Counted from the stretch's first letter, positions 40,101-49,971 are shown. The stretch is DNA of 64,000 nt from Treponema sp. (GCA_022510925.1 JAFLSO010000004.1:1-64000); one strand, 5' to 3'. Numbers and translations: made by a program. The notes: generated from the letters alone by a model not told the origin.

Positions 40101-42416
40101 ATGAACAGAAGACTTATCACATCCGCATTACCTTACGTGAACAACATACCTCATCTGGGGAACCTCATACAGATGCTCTCCGCCGACGTTTTCGCGCGGT
40201 TCTGCAGAAGCAGGGGCTACGACACGTTATATGTCTGCGGCACCGACGAGTACGGGACCGCCACAGAGACCAGGGCGATTCAGGAGGGGAAAACTCCCCG
40301 TGAGCTCTGCGACTATTATTTCGCCGAGCATGACAGGATTTACCAGTGGTTCGGAATAAACTTTGACAAATTCGGAAGGACATCGAACGAGGAGTGCACG
40401 GAGATAACGCAGGGGCTTTTCAAGGACCTGGAGAAAAACGGGCTCATAACGGAGCACGTGAACAAGCAGCTTTTCTGCCCCAAGTGCGGAAGATTCCTGG
40501 CGGACAGATACGTGAACGGCACCTGCCCCAAATGCGGCTTTGAGGAGGCCCGCGGGGACCAGTGCGACAAATGCGGCTCTCTCCTGGACCCCGTGGAGCT
40601 TCTGAGCCCCAGATGCGCCACATGCGGCTCCGCTCCTGAGATACGAGAGACAAAGCATCTCTACATAAATCTGCCCGCAATCTCGGACAAGCTGAACGAG
40701 TGGGTCACAAAAACCAGCGCCGAGGGCAGATGGTCCGACAACGCCATAAACATGACGCACGCATGGATAAGGGACGGCCTCAACGAGAGGGCCATCACGC
40801 GCGACCTAAAATGGGGAATCCCGGTTCCAAGGGAAGGCTACGAGGAGAAAGTGTTCTACGTGTGGTTCAACGCGCCCATAGGATATATGTCCATAACAAA
40901 GCAGCTTGCGGACGAGCTGAAAGCCGCCTCAAAGCCAAGCTTCGACTGGAAAAGCTGGTGGCTCCCCGAGGAGAGCGATGAGGGGAAGGGAAAGCCCCCG
41001 GTGGACCTGTTCCAGTTCATAGGGAAAGACAACATCCCGTTCCACACAGTGATTTTCCCCTGCACTCTTCTGGGAAGCGGGCACAACTGGACAAAGCTAT
41101 ATCACATGAGCAGCACCGAGTATCTTAACTACGAGAGCGGCAAATTCTCCAAAAGCCACGGCGTGGGAGTTTTCGGGACAGACGCAATGGAGACAGGGAT
41201 AAAGGCGGATGCATGGAGATTCTTCATCTTCTACAACCGGCCGGAGAAGCAGGACTACCAGTTCACGTGGAAAGAATTCCGCGAGAAATACAACGGGGAG
41301 CTCATAGGAAATCTGGGGAACCTGGTGAACCGCACGCTGCTTTTCGTAACGAAGTATTACGGCGGAAAAATCCCCGACGCTCCTATTGACGACAAGATGT
41401 GGGCAAAGATAAAGGCGCACGAGGAGAGCATAACAAGGAACCTGGAATGGGCGAATTTAAAGGACGCGTTCCATGAGATTTTCGCCATAAGCGACATAGG
41501 GAACAAAGCGTTCCAGGACGGCGAGCCATGGAAAACCAGGAGCTCAGAGCCGGAGAAAGCCGCCGCGCTGATACACAATCTGTGCTACATGATAAAGGAC
41601 CTGATGATTATGGCGCATCCGTATCTTCCACAGTTCTCGGAGAAAATACTCTCATATCTGGGGAAGAGCATCTCGGAGCCCAAATTCGGCGAGAGCCGTG
41701 CAGACGGGGGACTCTGCTGGGCGGATTTAGGAAAGACCGAGGGACTGGATGAAGTCTCATGCCCGGAGATATTCTTCACTCCGCTGGACCAGAAGACGGC
41801 GGATGCTTTCCGCGAGAAATACTCAGGAAGCCAGAAAGAGCGCGGAAAGGAGAAAGGAAAAACTGTCAGCGGAAAAGAGAGAAAATCAGAGTCTGAGCCA
41901 AAGACCGCGCGTGACCAGGGAGCCCACTTCAACGAGAGAATAGAGCTTAAAGTGGCCAAAATCGTAAAGATAGAGAGCAATCCTGACGGCGAGAAACTTT
42001 ACGTGGAGACGCTGGACGACGGAAGCGGAAGCCCGCGCGTAATACAGAGCGGCTTGCGTGATTTCTTAAAGCCGGAGGAGCTTCTGGGGAAGCACATAAT
42101 ACTTGCCGCGAACCTAGCGCCACGCAAAATGCGCGGAATAGAAAGCCACGGAATGCTGCTTGCGGCAGATTACACGGACGAGAACGGAAAAGCATGCGTG
42201 GAGCCGCTTGAAGCGCCGTGGGCAGAGCCGGGAACTCCGGTCATTCTGGAGGGCTCGGATGAGAACGCGAAAAAGCCCTCAGAAATCAGCGCGGATGATT
42301 TCTTTGCGGTGGAAATAAAAGTCACAGAGAAATCCGTGAACATAGACGGAACCAGGCTGATGGCGGCGGGCAAAGCCATAACCACCCGGCACACCGTGAG
42401 CGGCCGGATAAAATAG
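40101..42416 (+). CDS. metG: Methionyl-tRNA synthetase
   Basis: A 771-residue class I synthetase. The HIGH-type motif is PHLGN (17-21), the KMSKS-type is KFSKS (about 346-350), and a zinc knuckle with several CxxC pairs (CPKCG, CDKCG) lies between residues 130 and 180. From about 609 to 710 is an EMAP/Arc1-type tRNA-binding domain (KVAKIVKIESNPDGEKLYVE) that dimerises or helps tRNA binding, preceded by a Lys/Glu-rich linker. Its mRNA appears leaderless. The gene faces away from murC across 111 bases. Confidence 0.95.
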   Translation: MNRRLITSALPYVNNIPHLGNLIQMLSADVFARFCRSRGYDTLYVCGTDEYGTATETRAIQEGKTPRELCDYYFAEHDRIYQWFGINFDKFGRTSNEECTEITQGLFKDLEKNGLITEHVNKQLFCPKCGRFLADRYVNGTCPKCGFEEARGDQCDKCGSLLDPVELLSPRCATCGSAPEIRETKHLYINLPAISDKLNEWVTKTSAEGRWSDNAINMTHAWIRDGLNERAITRDLKWGIPVPREGYEEKVFYVWFNAPIGYMSITKQLADELKAASKPSFDWKSWWLPEESDEGKGKPPVDLFQFIGKDNIPFHTVIFPCTLLGSGHNWTKLYHMSSTEYLNYESGKFSKSHGVGVFGTDAMETGIKADAWRFFIFYNRPEKQDYQFTWKEFREKYNGELIGNLGNLVNRTLLFVTKYYGGKIPDAPIDDKMWAKIKAHEESITRNLEWANLKDAFHEIFAISDIGNKAFQDGEPWKTRSSEPEKAAALIHNLCYMIKDLMIMAHPYLPQFSEKILSYLGKSISEPKFGESRADGGLCWADLGKTEGLDEVSCPEIFFTPLDQKTADAFREKYSGSQKERGKEKGKTVSGKERKSESEPKTARDQGAHFNERIELKVAKIVKIESNPDGEKLYVETLDDGSGSPRVIQSGLRDFLKPEELLGKHIILAANLAPRKMRGIESHGMLLAADYTDENGKACVEPLEAPWAEPGTPVILEGSDENAKKPSEISADDFFAVEIKVTEKSVNIDGTRLMAAGKAITTRHTVSGRIK

Positions 42417-42437
42417 GAATAACCGTCGGCAATCACA

Positions 42438-43580
42438 CTATCCGTTTCCGCCGCGGGGCATGTCCGCCACGGACCGCAGGACCTCCACGGTGGATGCGGC
42501 AGTCTTCTCCCACGAGAAACGCCTTGCCCATTCCAGGCCGCCGGAGACCAGCTCTTTCCTGAGTTTCTGGTCGCACAGAATTTTCTCCAGGCATGCGGAC
42601 ATCTCCTCTATGTTGTCGCTGTCGAAGAACAGGGCGTGCTCTCCCGCAATCTCCCCAAGGGCGCCAGCGCGCGAGCATGTCACGGGAATCCCCACGGCCA
42701 TGGCCTCTATTACAGGCAGCCCCACCCCCTCGTTCACTGACGGGAACACGCATGCCTCCGCATTCCTGTAGAGCTTAGTGAAATTCTCCTGGGCGAAGAA
42801 CCCCGTGATTATGATGTCGCTTGCCGCGCTGGAGGCGAACACGGCCTTTTTTACCGCGTCATAGTACGCACCCTCGCTTCCTGCAAGGACCAGGCGGTGC
42901 GGCAGCCCCGTGCGCTCCTTGAACAGGGTGAACGCCTTTATCAGCTCCAGATGCTTTTTCTCCTCGCTGTGCATGCGGCTGGCATAGATTATGTACGGCT
43001 TTTTTATTGAGAACGGCTTTATGTCTATCACGTCGCTCTCAGAGTCCACCACCTGGGCCGGGAAAAACATACTGTGGTCTATGCCGTTATGTATGACCTC
43101 TATCCGGCAACCCTTGAATCCGTGCCGCTCCAAATCTTTTTTTATGAACTGGCTGGCCGCTATTATGCAGTCCGCCTTAGAAAGCCTCCGCCTTATGCCC
43201 GCCCTCACCCACATATCATCGGTCTTTGAAAGCTGGTTGCTCACGATTCCGTTGACCACCACCACGCCCGGCACTTTAAATCTTCCCGGAAGCATCTGCG
43301 CGCCCGCGGTGTAAAGTATCACATCATAGTCCTGCTTGCGGCCGAATGAATTCACCTTGAAAGTGTGCCACATCCTCTCCGCCACAATGCTGTCAGGAAC
43401 GGATATGCTTTTCCAGCCGTAAGGCTTGTCGCCCGTATATGTGTAGCGGTCCATCTCAGGACCAAAAAGCTCAAAAGAGATACCGTCGTCCTCCGGGAGC
43501 CCCCCGACCAGCGAGAGAAGATATGAGCCTATGCCGCTTCTTCCATGGTCACAGCCAAAGGTGTCAATTCCTACTTTCAT
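42438..43580 (-). CDS. Family 4-type glycosyltransferase
   Basis: A 380-residue GT-B enzyme transferring a sugar from a nucleotide-sugar donor. The N-terminal part opens KVGIDTFGCDHGRSGIGSYL and the C-terminal donor domain has the EGVGLPVIEAMA motif (ExxxxxxxE) for the nucleotide phosphates. HNGIDHSMFFP is typical of the family. Product and acceptor are unknown; glycolipid or capsule-type synthesis is possible. The start at 43580 is seven bases past an extended -10 box with no ribosome site. It faces a DEAD-box gene across 48 bases. Confidence 0.85.
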   Translation of the reverse strand: MKVGIDTFGCDHGRSGIGSYLLSLVGGLPEDDGISFELFGPEMDRYTYTGDKPYGWKSISVPDSIVAERMWHTFKVNSFGRKQDYDVILYTAGAQMLPGRFKVPGVVVVNGIVSNQLSKTDDMWVRAGIRRRLSKADCIIAASQFIKKDLERHGFKGCRIEVIHNGIDHSMFFPAQVVDSESDVIDIKPFSIKKPYIIYASRMHSEEKKHLELIKAFTLFKERTGLPHRLVLAGSEGAYYDAVKKAVFASSAASDIIITGFFAQENFTKLYRNAEACVFPSVNEGVGLPVIEAMAVGIPVTCSRAGALGEIAGEHALFFDSDNIEEMSACLEKILCDQKLRKELVSGGLEWARRFSWEKTAASTVEVLRSVADMPRGGNG

Positions 43581-43587
43581 GCCGCGG

Positions 43588-43596
43588 ATTATATCA
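43588..43596 (-). promoter_or_regulatory. Leaderless extended -10 promoter of the glycosyltransferase
   Basis: Minus strand TGATATAAT (43596-43588), an extended -10 element, seven bases before the ATG at 43580. No convincing -35 box is present, which fits the extended -10 type. Confidence 0.6.
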
Positions 43597-43612
43597 CAAA
43601 AACAAAAAAATA

Positions 43613-43621
43613 TGCTATAGT
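43613..43621 (+). promoter_or_regulatory. Leaderless extended -10 promoter of the DEAD-box gene
   Basis: TGCTATAGT, an extended -10 element, seven bases before the ATG at 43629; no clear -35. Confidence 0.55.
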
Positions 43622-43628
43622 GGTATCC

Positions 43629-44822
43629 ATGGAGCACACATTCAGCGGATTAGGCATAGAGCAGGAAACTTTAGAGAGACTTAGCGGGCTCGGTATAACG
43701 GAGCCCACGCCGGTACAGGAGAAGGTCATCCCCATGATCGCCTCCGGCGACAATCTGATGTTCCAGAGCGAGACCGGGACGGGAAAAACGTTCGCGTATC
43801 TTCTTCCTCTGCTTAGAAAACTTAAGGCAGAGGAGAACCCGCAGAGAAACGTAAGGATTCTGATAGCGTCCCCCACATACGAGCTTGCCTCGCAGATAAA
43901 AATCCAGGCGCAGGCCGTGAGCCGGGTAAAATGCGCGCTGTGCATAGGAGGCGCGCCCATATCACGTCAGATAGAGGCGCTGCGCGAGAAGCCCGAGATT
44001 GTAGTGGGGGGACCGTCCCGCATACTGGAGCTGATTCACCTGAAAAAGCTTAAGGCGGACCATGTGGAGGTACTGGTCCTGGACGAGGCGGACCGTCTGC
44101 TGAGCAAGGAGCTCAGGGAGTCCACGCAGCTGCTCATGGAGAGGCTTCCGGCATCAGTGCAGATTATAGGGAATTCCGCCACAGTGAGCGAGTACACGCG
44201 CGCCACCCTGGAAAAAGCAAGGGGCAGGATTCTTTCCCAGGAAGACGCTGACGAAAGCGCCTCTGAGAATGGCGCGCGCGCCATAAAGCTTGTGACCATG
44301 CCGCAGTCAGACGTGCTCCGGGAAAAAATAGAGCACTGGGCCATTTTCGCGGAGCGGAGGCAGAAGATAGACACCCTGCGCTCTTTCATACACGCCGCAA
44401 AGCCAGAGAAGCTTCTGGTGTTCACGGGCAGGAAAGATCAGGTGGAGATTATAACAGGAAAACTGCTCTACAAAAAAATAGACTGCATGGGACTGAGCGC
44501 CGGCACGGACAAAGTTCTGCGCAAAAGCGCCATAGACCGTTTCAGGAGCGGAAAACTTAAAGTCCTTGTGACCACGGATTTGGCCTCCCGCGGACTGGAC
44601 ATTCCCGGCATAAGCCACGTGGTGCAGATGGATCTGCCGTCCGAGAAGGATTTCTTCATACACAGGGCCGGCAGGACCGCCAGGGCGGGGAAAACAGGCG
44701 TTAACTGCGTAATCGGCGATGAATTCGAGATGCGGAGCTACGCGGCGCTGGAGAAGCAGCTGGGCATAAAAGTCCATCCCAAGGAAATCCGCTCAGGAAA
44801 AATAACGGAGCCGCTGCTGTAG
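43629..44822 (+). CDS. DEAD-box RNA helicase
   Basis: A 397-residue RNA helicase with the two RecA domains and almost no extension. Motif I is SETGTGKT (47-54), motif II LDEADRLL (about 152), and motif VI HRAGRTARAG. Two motifs are altered: Ia reads PTYELA where PTRELA is usual, and III reads GNSAT where SAT is preceded by F or S. The C-terminus ends soon after motif VI. Its role (ribosome assembly or mRNA turnover) cannot be fixed. A leaderless promoter drives it. Confidence 0.88.
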   Translation: MEHTFSGLGIEQETLERLSGLGITEPTPVQEKVIPMIASGDNLMFQSETGTGKTFAYLLPLLRKLKAEENPQRNVRILIASPTYELASQIKIQAQAVSRVKCALCIGGAPISRQIEALREKPEIVVGGPSRILELIHLKKLKADHVEVLVLDEADRLLSKELRESTQLLMERLPASVQIIGNSATVSEYTRATLEKARGRILSQEDADESASENGARAIKLVTMPQSDVLREKIEHWAIFAERRQKIDTLRSFIHAAKPEKLLVFTGRKDQVEIITGKLLYKKIDCMGLSAGTDKVLRKSAIDRFRSGKLKVLVTTDLASRGLDIPGISHVVQMDLPSEKDFFIHRAGRTARAGKTGVNCVIGDEFEMRSYAALEKQLGIKVHPKEIRSGKITEPLL

Positions 44823-44852
44823 CGGCCAAAGCCAAGTATATCGCAGAAAGTA

Positions 44853-44881
44853 TTGTTACACGCCCTCCTTTCTGATATAAT
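44853..44881 (+). promoter_or_regulatory. Promoter of the SMC operon
   Basis: TTGTTA (44853-44858), 17 bases, perfect TATAAT (44876-44881). The leader of about 20 bases contains AAGGGGA before a GTG start, so this one is a normal leadered mRNA. Confidence 0.8.
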
Positions 44882-44906
44882 CTCGCCTTGAGTAAGGGGA
44901 ATACCT

Positions 44907-47900
44907 GTGTTTTTAAAAAGCCTTGAGATATACGGATTCAAATCTTTCGCCGACCGCACGCACATAAACTTCGCGGACGGAATCACGGCTCTGCTGGGCC
45001 CGAACGGCTGCGGGAAAAGCAACGTAGTGGACGCCATAAAATGGGTTCTGGCAGAGAACAATCCAAAGAATGTCCGCGCCAGCGCCAAGGAAGACGTGAT
45101 ATTCGACGGAACGGAGACCCGCTCCCCTCTTTCCATGGCGGAGGTCACGCTGACCATAGCCAACGAGAACGGCCTTCTGCAGATGGAGGACACGGAGATA
45201 GCCATAAAGCGCCGCCTGTACCGCTCAGGAGAGGGCGAGTATTTCATAAACGGCAGGGCGGTGGGCCCCACGGCCATAAAGAAGCTCTTCATGGACACCG
45301 GCGTGGGAAAGTCCGCATACTCCGTGATGGAGCAGGGAAAAATAGACCAGATTCTTTCCAGCAAGCCTGAGGACCGCCGCTATCTTTTTGAGGAGGCCGC
45401 GGGCATAAGCAGAAGCAAGTCGGAGGTGGCGGAGGCCGAGCGCGAGCTTGAGCACACCAGGGCAAACCTGGCGCAGATAGACATAGGGCTCGCTGAGACC
45501 AAGCGGAACTACGAGACGCTCAAGGTACAGGCAGACAAAGCCGCCAAATACCGCAGGCTGCAGGATGAGATATTCGACTACGACAGGGACATAAATCTCC
45601 TGCGCCTTAAGAAATCCACGCAGGAAAAAGCCAAGTTTGAGGCGGACAGGGCGGAGGCGGAGAAAAGGCGCAGCGCGGCGCAGAGAGAGATAGAGGAAAT
45701 CTACGAGACGCTGAACGAGAACACGGACCGCATAAAAAACCTCCAGGAGCAGGTGAACGCCAAGCAGCAGGAGCAGATAAAGATATTCACGGAGCAGAGC
45801 GGAAAAAAGGCTCTGGCCAAGCAGCTGCACGAGCAGCAGAATTCCATCCGCGAGAAAATCGGTCAGATTGAGAACCGCATAAAGAACATAAAAGAGCGCA
45901 TAGACGAATACAACGAGGACATAGACAATCAGAACGCGGAGCTTTACGAAAAAAACAAAAAGCAGGAGGACATAAGCCGGAACATAAACGGCTTCATAGA
46001 GAACATAAGGCAGAGCGAGTCACAGGTAGACGAGAACCAGAAGCAGATTGCCACCGACTACGGAAAAATCCACAACCTGGAGACGGAGCGGGCGAACATG
46101 CAGAAGCAGCTCGCCGCCATAACGGAAGACATAGTCACGGAGTTGGACGCCAGGCTCAAGGACGCGGGCTACTCATCATCCGCGAACAAAAAAGCCAAGG
46201 ATGAGCTTTACACAAAGCTTGAGCAGATAAAAATCTTCGCGAACGGCAGGGCGAATATTTTCAGGGACGCGGCTTCCCTCCCCAGCCACACTGCCAGGGA
46301 CGCGGACTCATACAGCAGGGACGCACTGCAGGCATTCACGGACCTGGGCTCCATGCTGGAGGAGCTCAAGGGCGCGGTGGAGTCCTATGCCCGCACCACC
46401 CCGCAGTTCATAGACGACTTCCTGGCACCGGAGGGCATAATCACACAGAAACGCAGCATAGACGGCGCCATAGAGGAGAACCTGGGCCACGTGGACATAA
46501 TCCAGAAAGAGATAGACTCTCTCACCAGAACAAATTCGGAGCTGAGCAGGCGCATAGACGAATACAAGGAGACCCTCTCCAAGCTGCGCGTGAACCAGGC
46601 GGAGATGATACAGCAGATTCATGCAGCGGAGCAGCAGATAGGCACGCTGAGAAAATCTTTGGCGGGAGAGGAGGCTGCACTGCGCGAGCAGCAGGACGAG
46701 CTGGGCATGGAGAGCCGCAGACGCGAGAGCATGGACGAGCAGATTGAGGAATGCGAGGAGCAGATTGCGGAGCTTCAGCAGCGCGGCGACTCGCTCACCA
46801 AGGAGCTGAACGAACTTGACAGGCAGATAGCCGACTGCAACAGCCGGGTGAGCGGAAAACAGAGCGCCCTCCAGAAGAAGCAGGATGATTTCAAGCGCTG
46901 GCAGACGCAGCTGGAGAAACTTAACCTAAGCATAGTGCAGAAAGACACAGAGATACAAAACACTAAACAGAACTTCCAGGAATCCAGGGGCAGGGACCTC
47001 ATGGAATTCGAGGAGAGGATGTACACCATCTCCGCCTCACCCACGGAGCTTAAGGACAAGCTCGCCGTCTCCAAGCAGAAAATGCAGGACCTGGGCAACG
47101 TGAACCTTATGGCCATGGAGCAGTTCGCGGAAGAGAAAGACAGGTACGAGCGCCAGCTGGCAAGCTACAACGACACGCAGAAGACGCTGGAGAATCTGGT
47201 GCGCGTGAGCGAGGAGATACGCACAAAATCAAGCGAGATGTTCCTCACCACATACAACCGCATAAGAAAGAATTTCCACAACATGTTCAGAAGGCTCATG
47301 GGCGGAGGCGGACGAGCGGAGCTCAGGCTGGCGGATCCCGCGAATGTGCTTACAAGCGGAATAGAGATATACGCCCAGCCTCCCGGAAAAAAACTTGAGA
47401 GCATATCGCTGCTCTCCGGCGGAGAGAAAACCATGACCGCCATAGCGCTCCTGTTCGCCACATATCAGGTGCGTCCCAGCCCCTTCTGCCTGCTTGACGA
47501 GATAGACGCCGCGCTGGACGACAAGAACGTGGCAAGCTTCGTGAGCGCGCTGGGCGCTTTCTCGGGAGTGAGCCAGTACATAATAATCACGCACAACAGA
47601 AAGACCGTGGTATGCGCGAGCACGCTCCTTGGAGTCACAATGCAGGAGAGCGGCGTGACAAAAGTGGTTCAAATCAGAAAGGACGAGGACACTCTGAACG
47701 CCCGCCTTAGCTACGGGGAGGAGGAGAATTTCGTGGAGGAGGACGTGCCGCCTGAAGAAGGAATCGTAATCCCCCCGCGGCCGCCGCGCAGGGAGCATAA
47801 TCCCGACGGCTCGCTAAGAGTCCCCGGTCCTGAGCAGGATGAGACCTCCGGCGGACAGCCCGGTGAGCAGACTGCGGGCGATAACGGACAGACGGAGCAG

Positions 47901-47939
47901 AATCCGGATGACGGGCCCGCCGGACAGGACGAGATGTAG
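44907..47939 (+). CDS. smc: Chromosome segregation SMC protein, short divergent form
   Basis: A 1010-residue SMC ATPase that compacts and separates chromosomes. The head has Walker A GPNGCGKSNV (31-40), the signature LSGGEKTMTAIALLFA (about 836) and Walker B FCLLDEIDAALDD. Two coiled-coil arms lie between, with Glu/Gln/Lys heptads. Usual SMC proteins have about 1180 residues; here the arms are shorter and the central hinge (about residues 420-530) lacks the Gly motifs I would expect. A Pro/Glu/Gly-rich tail follows the head. It starts at GTG with AAGGGGA. Downstream genes at 47960, 48358 and 49972 may be co-transcribed. Confidence 0.9.
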   Translation: MFLKSLEIYGFKSFADRTHINFADGITALLGPNGCGKSNVVDAIKWVLAENNPKNVRASAKEDVIFDGTETRSPLSMAEVTLTIANENGLLQMEDTEIAIKRRLYRSGEGEYFINGRAVGPTAIKKLFMDTGVGKSAYSVMEQGKIDQILSSKPEDRRYLFEEAAGISRSKSEVAEAERELEHTRANLAQIDIGLAETKRNYETLKVQADKAAKYRRLQDEIFDYDRDINLLRLKKSTQEKAKFEADRAEAEKRRSAAQREIEEIYETLNENTDRIKNLQEQVNAKQQEQIKIFTEQSGKKALAKQLHEQQNSIREKIGQIENRIKNIKERIDEYNEDIDNQNAELYEKNKKQEDISRNINGFIENIRQSESQVDENQKQIATDYGKIHNLETERANMQKQLAAITEDIVTELDARLKDAGYSSSANKKAKDELYTKLEQIKIFANGRANIFRDAASLPSHTARDADSYSRDALQAFTDLGSMLEELKGAVESYARTTPQFIDDFLAPEGIITQKRSIDGAIEENLGHVDIIQKEIDSLTRTNSELSRRIDEYKETLSKLRVNQAEMIQQIHAAEQQIGTLRKSLAGEEAALREQQDELGMESRRRESMDEQIEECEEQIAELQQRGDSLTKELNELDRQIADCNSRVSGKQSALQKKQDDFKRWQTQLEKLNLSIVQKDTEIQNTKQNFQESRGRDLMEFEERMYTISASPTELKDKLAVSKQKMQDLGNVNLMAMEQFAEEKDRYERQLASYNDTQKTLENLVRVSEEIRTKSSEMFLTTYNRIRKNFHNMFRRLMGGGGRAELRLADPANVLTSGIEIYAQPPGKKLESISLLSGGEKTMTAIALLFATYQVRPSPFCLLDEIDAALDDKNVASFVSALGAFSGVSQYIIITHNRKTVVCASTLLGVTMQESGVTKVVQIRKDEDTLNARLSYGEEENFVEEDVPPEEGIVIPPRPPRREHNPDGSLRVPGPEQDETSGGQPGEQTAGDNGQTEQNPDDGPAGQDEM

Positions 47940-47959
47940 GAGAGAGCCGGAGACAGGCC

Positions 47960-48361
47960 ATGGAATTTTTTACGTTCATTGCGGACGGCGTGCATGACAT
48001 ACTGGACGCCGCGAGCGGTTTCATTCAAAGAAGCTCAAAGCTCACCCTGACCATAACCGGCATACTGCTGTTTCTTGCAGTGAGCGCGCTGTGCATAGCC
48101 CTGGCCCAGATTCCCAAAATCCAAATAAAAAAGAAAACGCCGGTCCTTCCTCCTGTGACGCAGGAGCTCCCGGTGGAATCATTCATAAGGCCGCAGAAAG
48201 AATTCCTCACGCAGGAATACTACTTCTCGCGCGAAAGCCATTCAGTGTGGCAGGACGAGGAGGCAAAGCGGTGGTTCACGATGCCTGACGAGTCCACGGT
48301 AAGCGAGCTCGGCAGGGCGAACGACAAGGCCGTGGAGAAAATCATAGGAGCGGCGCCATGA
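47960..48361 (+). CDS. Single-pass membrane protein, unknown
   Basis: A 133-residue protein with one hydrophobic segment (about 29-51, LTITGILLFLAVSALCIALA), a short cytoplasmic start and a longer charged C-terminus with a Pro-rich region (KKKTPVLPPVTQELPVE). No family recognised. It lies 20 bases after smc and overlaps the next gene by ATGA, so it is likely co-expressed with the lipoprotein that follows. Confidence 0.7.
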   Translation: MEFFTFIADGVHDILDAASGFIQRSSKLTLTITGILLFLAVSALCIALAQIPKIQIKKKTPVLPPVTQELPVESFIRPQKEFLTQEYYFSRESHSVWQDEEAKRWFTMPDESTVSELGRANDKAVEKIIGAAP

Positions 48362-49962
48362 GAAAATATCTGATTCTATTATCGCTGGGGATTTGCGCAC
48401 TTCTGGCATCATGCGCGTCCGCGCCCTCCGCAGAAAAAGGGTATGACGGCCCGCGCGCCGAAGAGGAGACCTCTGACGCCGCAGAGCATGAGATTCCCGG
48501 CAACGCGGCAGCATCCGTGGAAAATCTTCCTGAGCCCGAGGAAGTTGAGATTTTCGACGAGGGGGAGACGGAGATTTCGGAGCAACCCCAGGCCCATGAG
48601 GACGAGGCTGATACGCCTGAGGAATTGGAGCCGCTCTCCGACGATGAGGCTGTATTCATAAGCCCTGCGGATGACAGTGATACGCCCGAAACTGAGGATG
48701 ACTTAACTGACGACGGAATAACACTGGACAGTGACAACGTTCCGCTGATCACGGACGGAAGCACCCTCATCTCGGCGGAGGATGACGAGGAGTCCGCGCA
48801 GGATGAGATTCCGGGACCACAGGAGACGGCCTCACCCGGCATAGCGGAGAGAACGGCAACAAACAGAGGAGACACTCAGGGAAGCTCCGCACAAAGCCGC
48901 AGGGACCCGCAGCCCTCCCCCGCCGCAAGCGGAACGGAGCGGACCACCCGCACAGAGACCACCGCATATGACACTGATGCGGAGGACGGGCTTTCTGGGC
49001 CGCAGGAGGCGGAAGAGACTGAGGTGATAACTCCGTCACGCTCAGTCACGCTTAAAAGCAACCAGTACCTTGACGTGGTGTATCCCGGGAGCGGCTGGGT
49101 CTATCTGGGCGAGACTGACGGCGGCGACAGAATCCGCTACTTCGGAAGAAAAGTGGGCACATCGGACACATCGTTCTCATTGCGCACCAAAGAGGAGGGA
49201 AGCACAATCCTCCACTTCTACAAGAACGACGCGCTCACAGGAAACTACATAGACGATTACCTTGCCGTGGAGATAAAAGGAAAATCCTCTGACAACTCAC
49301 GGGTCACGGCGCCCTCCTACGCGGAGGCGGTTCCGCCTAAATCCCCCCTGAGCGGAGGCACCGCACAGGAGGCTGGCAGCTCCGGCACCGGGAATGCTTC
49401 TGGCGGCACACGGAATGCAGGCGCCTCATCCGCGGAGGCAAAAAAATCAGTCAGCGGCGATGAGGCTGCGGAAAGGCAGGAGCAGGAGTCCTCCAAGAAT
49501 TCCTCACCTAAGGAGAATGCGATGCAGTCCAGGTACGATGAGAGCACCGGAAGCACCGCCATACAGAACTCAGAGACTGCCACATCCGCGCAGAGCCCGC
49601 GGACCGATGAGGGTAACTCCATGACTTCCCCGCCGGAACCCGCACAGCCCGGCGTAAGCGTGGACACCGAGAATCTTTCCGCCGACGAGATTCTGGATCT
49701 GGCGCAGAAAAGCTATGACAGCGCGCAGTACGCGGAGACACTGGCCTACCTGAACGCATTTTTCGAGAAAGCCGTGAACCGCGTGGACGAGGGGCTCTTC
49801 CTTCAGGGACAGACACTGGAGTCCAATTCCAGTGTGCGGAACATCAAGGCGGCTCTGGACATCTACGAGACAATAGTGCGCCGATATCCGCAGAGCATAA
49901 ACTGGGCTAAAGCGAACGAGCGCATAACATACCTTAGAAGGTTTTATTTCAACATAAGATAG
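48358..49962 (+). CDS. Lipoprotein with a C-terminal TPR-like domain
   Basis: A 534-residue lipoprotein (LLASC, Cys near 19). Residues 25-220 and 320-430 are low-complexity (Glu/Asp/Ser/Thr/Pro/Ala). A beta-rich module follows at about 225-310 (SVTLKSNQYLDVVYPGSGW and onward, to YLAVEI). The last 95 residues form helical TPR-like hairpins (SADEILDLAQKSYDSAQYA, ALDIYETIVRRYPQSINWA), like the YbgF/BamD type. It is probably an envelope scaffold. It starts in an ATGA overlap with the gene before it. Confidence 0.75.
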   Translation: MRKYLILLSLGICALLASCASAPSAEKGYDGPRAEEETSDAAEHEIPGNAAASVENLPEPEEVEIFDEGETEISEQPQAHEDEADTPEELEPLSDDEAVFISPADDSDTPETEDDLTDDGITLDSDNVPLITDGSTLISAEDDEESAQDEIPGPQETASPGIAERTATNRGDTQGSSAQSRRDPQPSPAASGTERTTRTETTAYDTDAEDGLSGPQEAEETEVITPSRSVTLKSNQYLDVVYPGSGWVYLGETDGGDRIRYFGRKVGTSDTSFSLRTKEEGSTILHFYKNDALTGNYIDDYLAVEIKGKSSDNSRVTAPSYAEAVPPKSPLSGGTAQEAGSSGTGNASGGTRNAGASSAEAKKSVSGDEAAERQEQESSKNSSPKENAMQSRYDESTGSTAIQNSETATSAQSPRTDEGNSMTSPPEPAQPGVSVDTENLSADEILDLAQKSYDSAQYAETLAYLNAFFEKAVNRVDEGLFLQGQTLESNSSVRNIKAALDIYETIVRRYPQSINWAKANERITYLRRFYFNIR

Positions 49963-49971
49963 AGGTGAATC

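Noticed and set aside
45225..45830. 201-codon open frame on the minus strand inside smc
   Set aside because: Antisense shadow of the Glu/Lys-rich coiled coil, giving a Leu-rich nonsense product without start signals.
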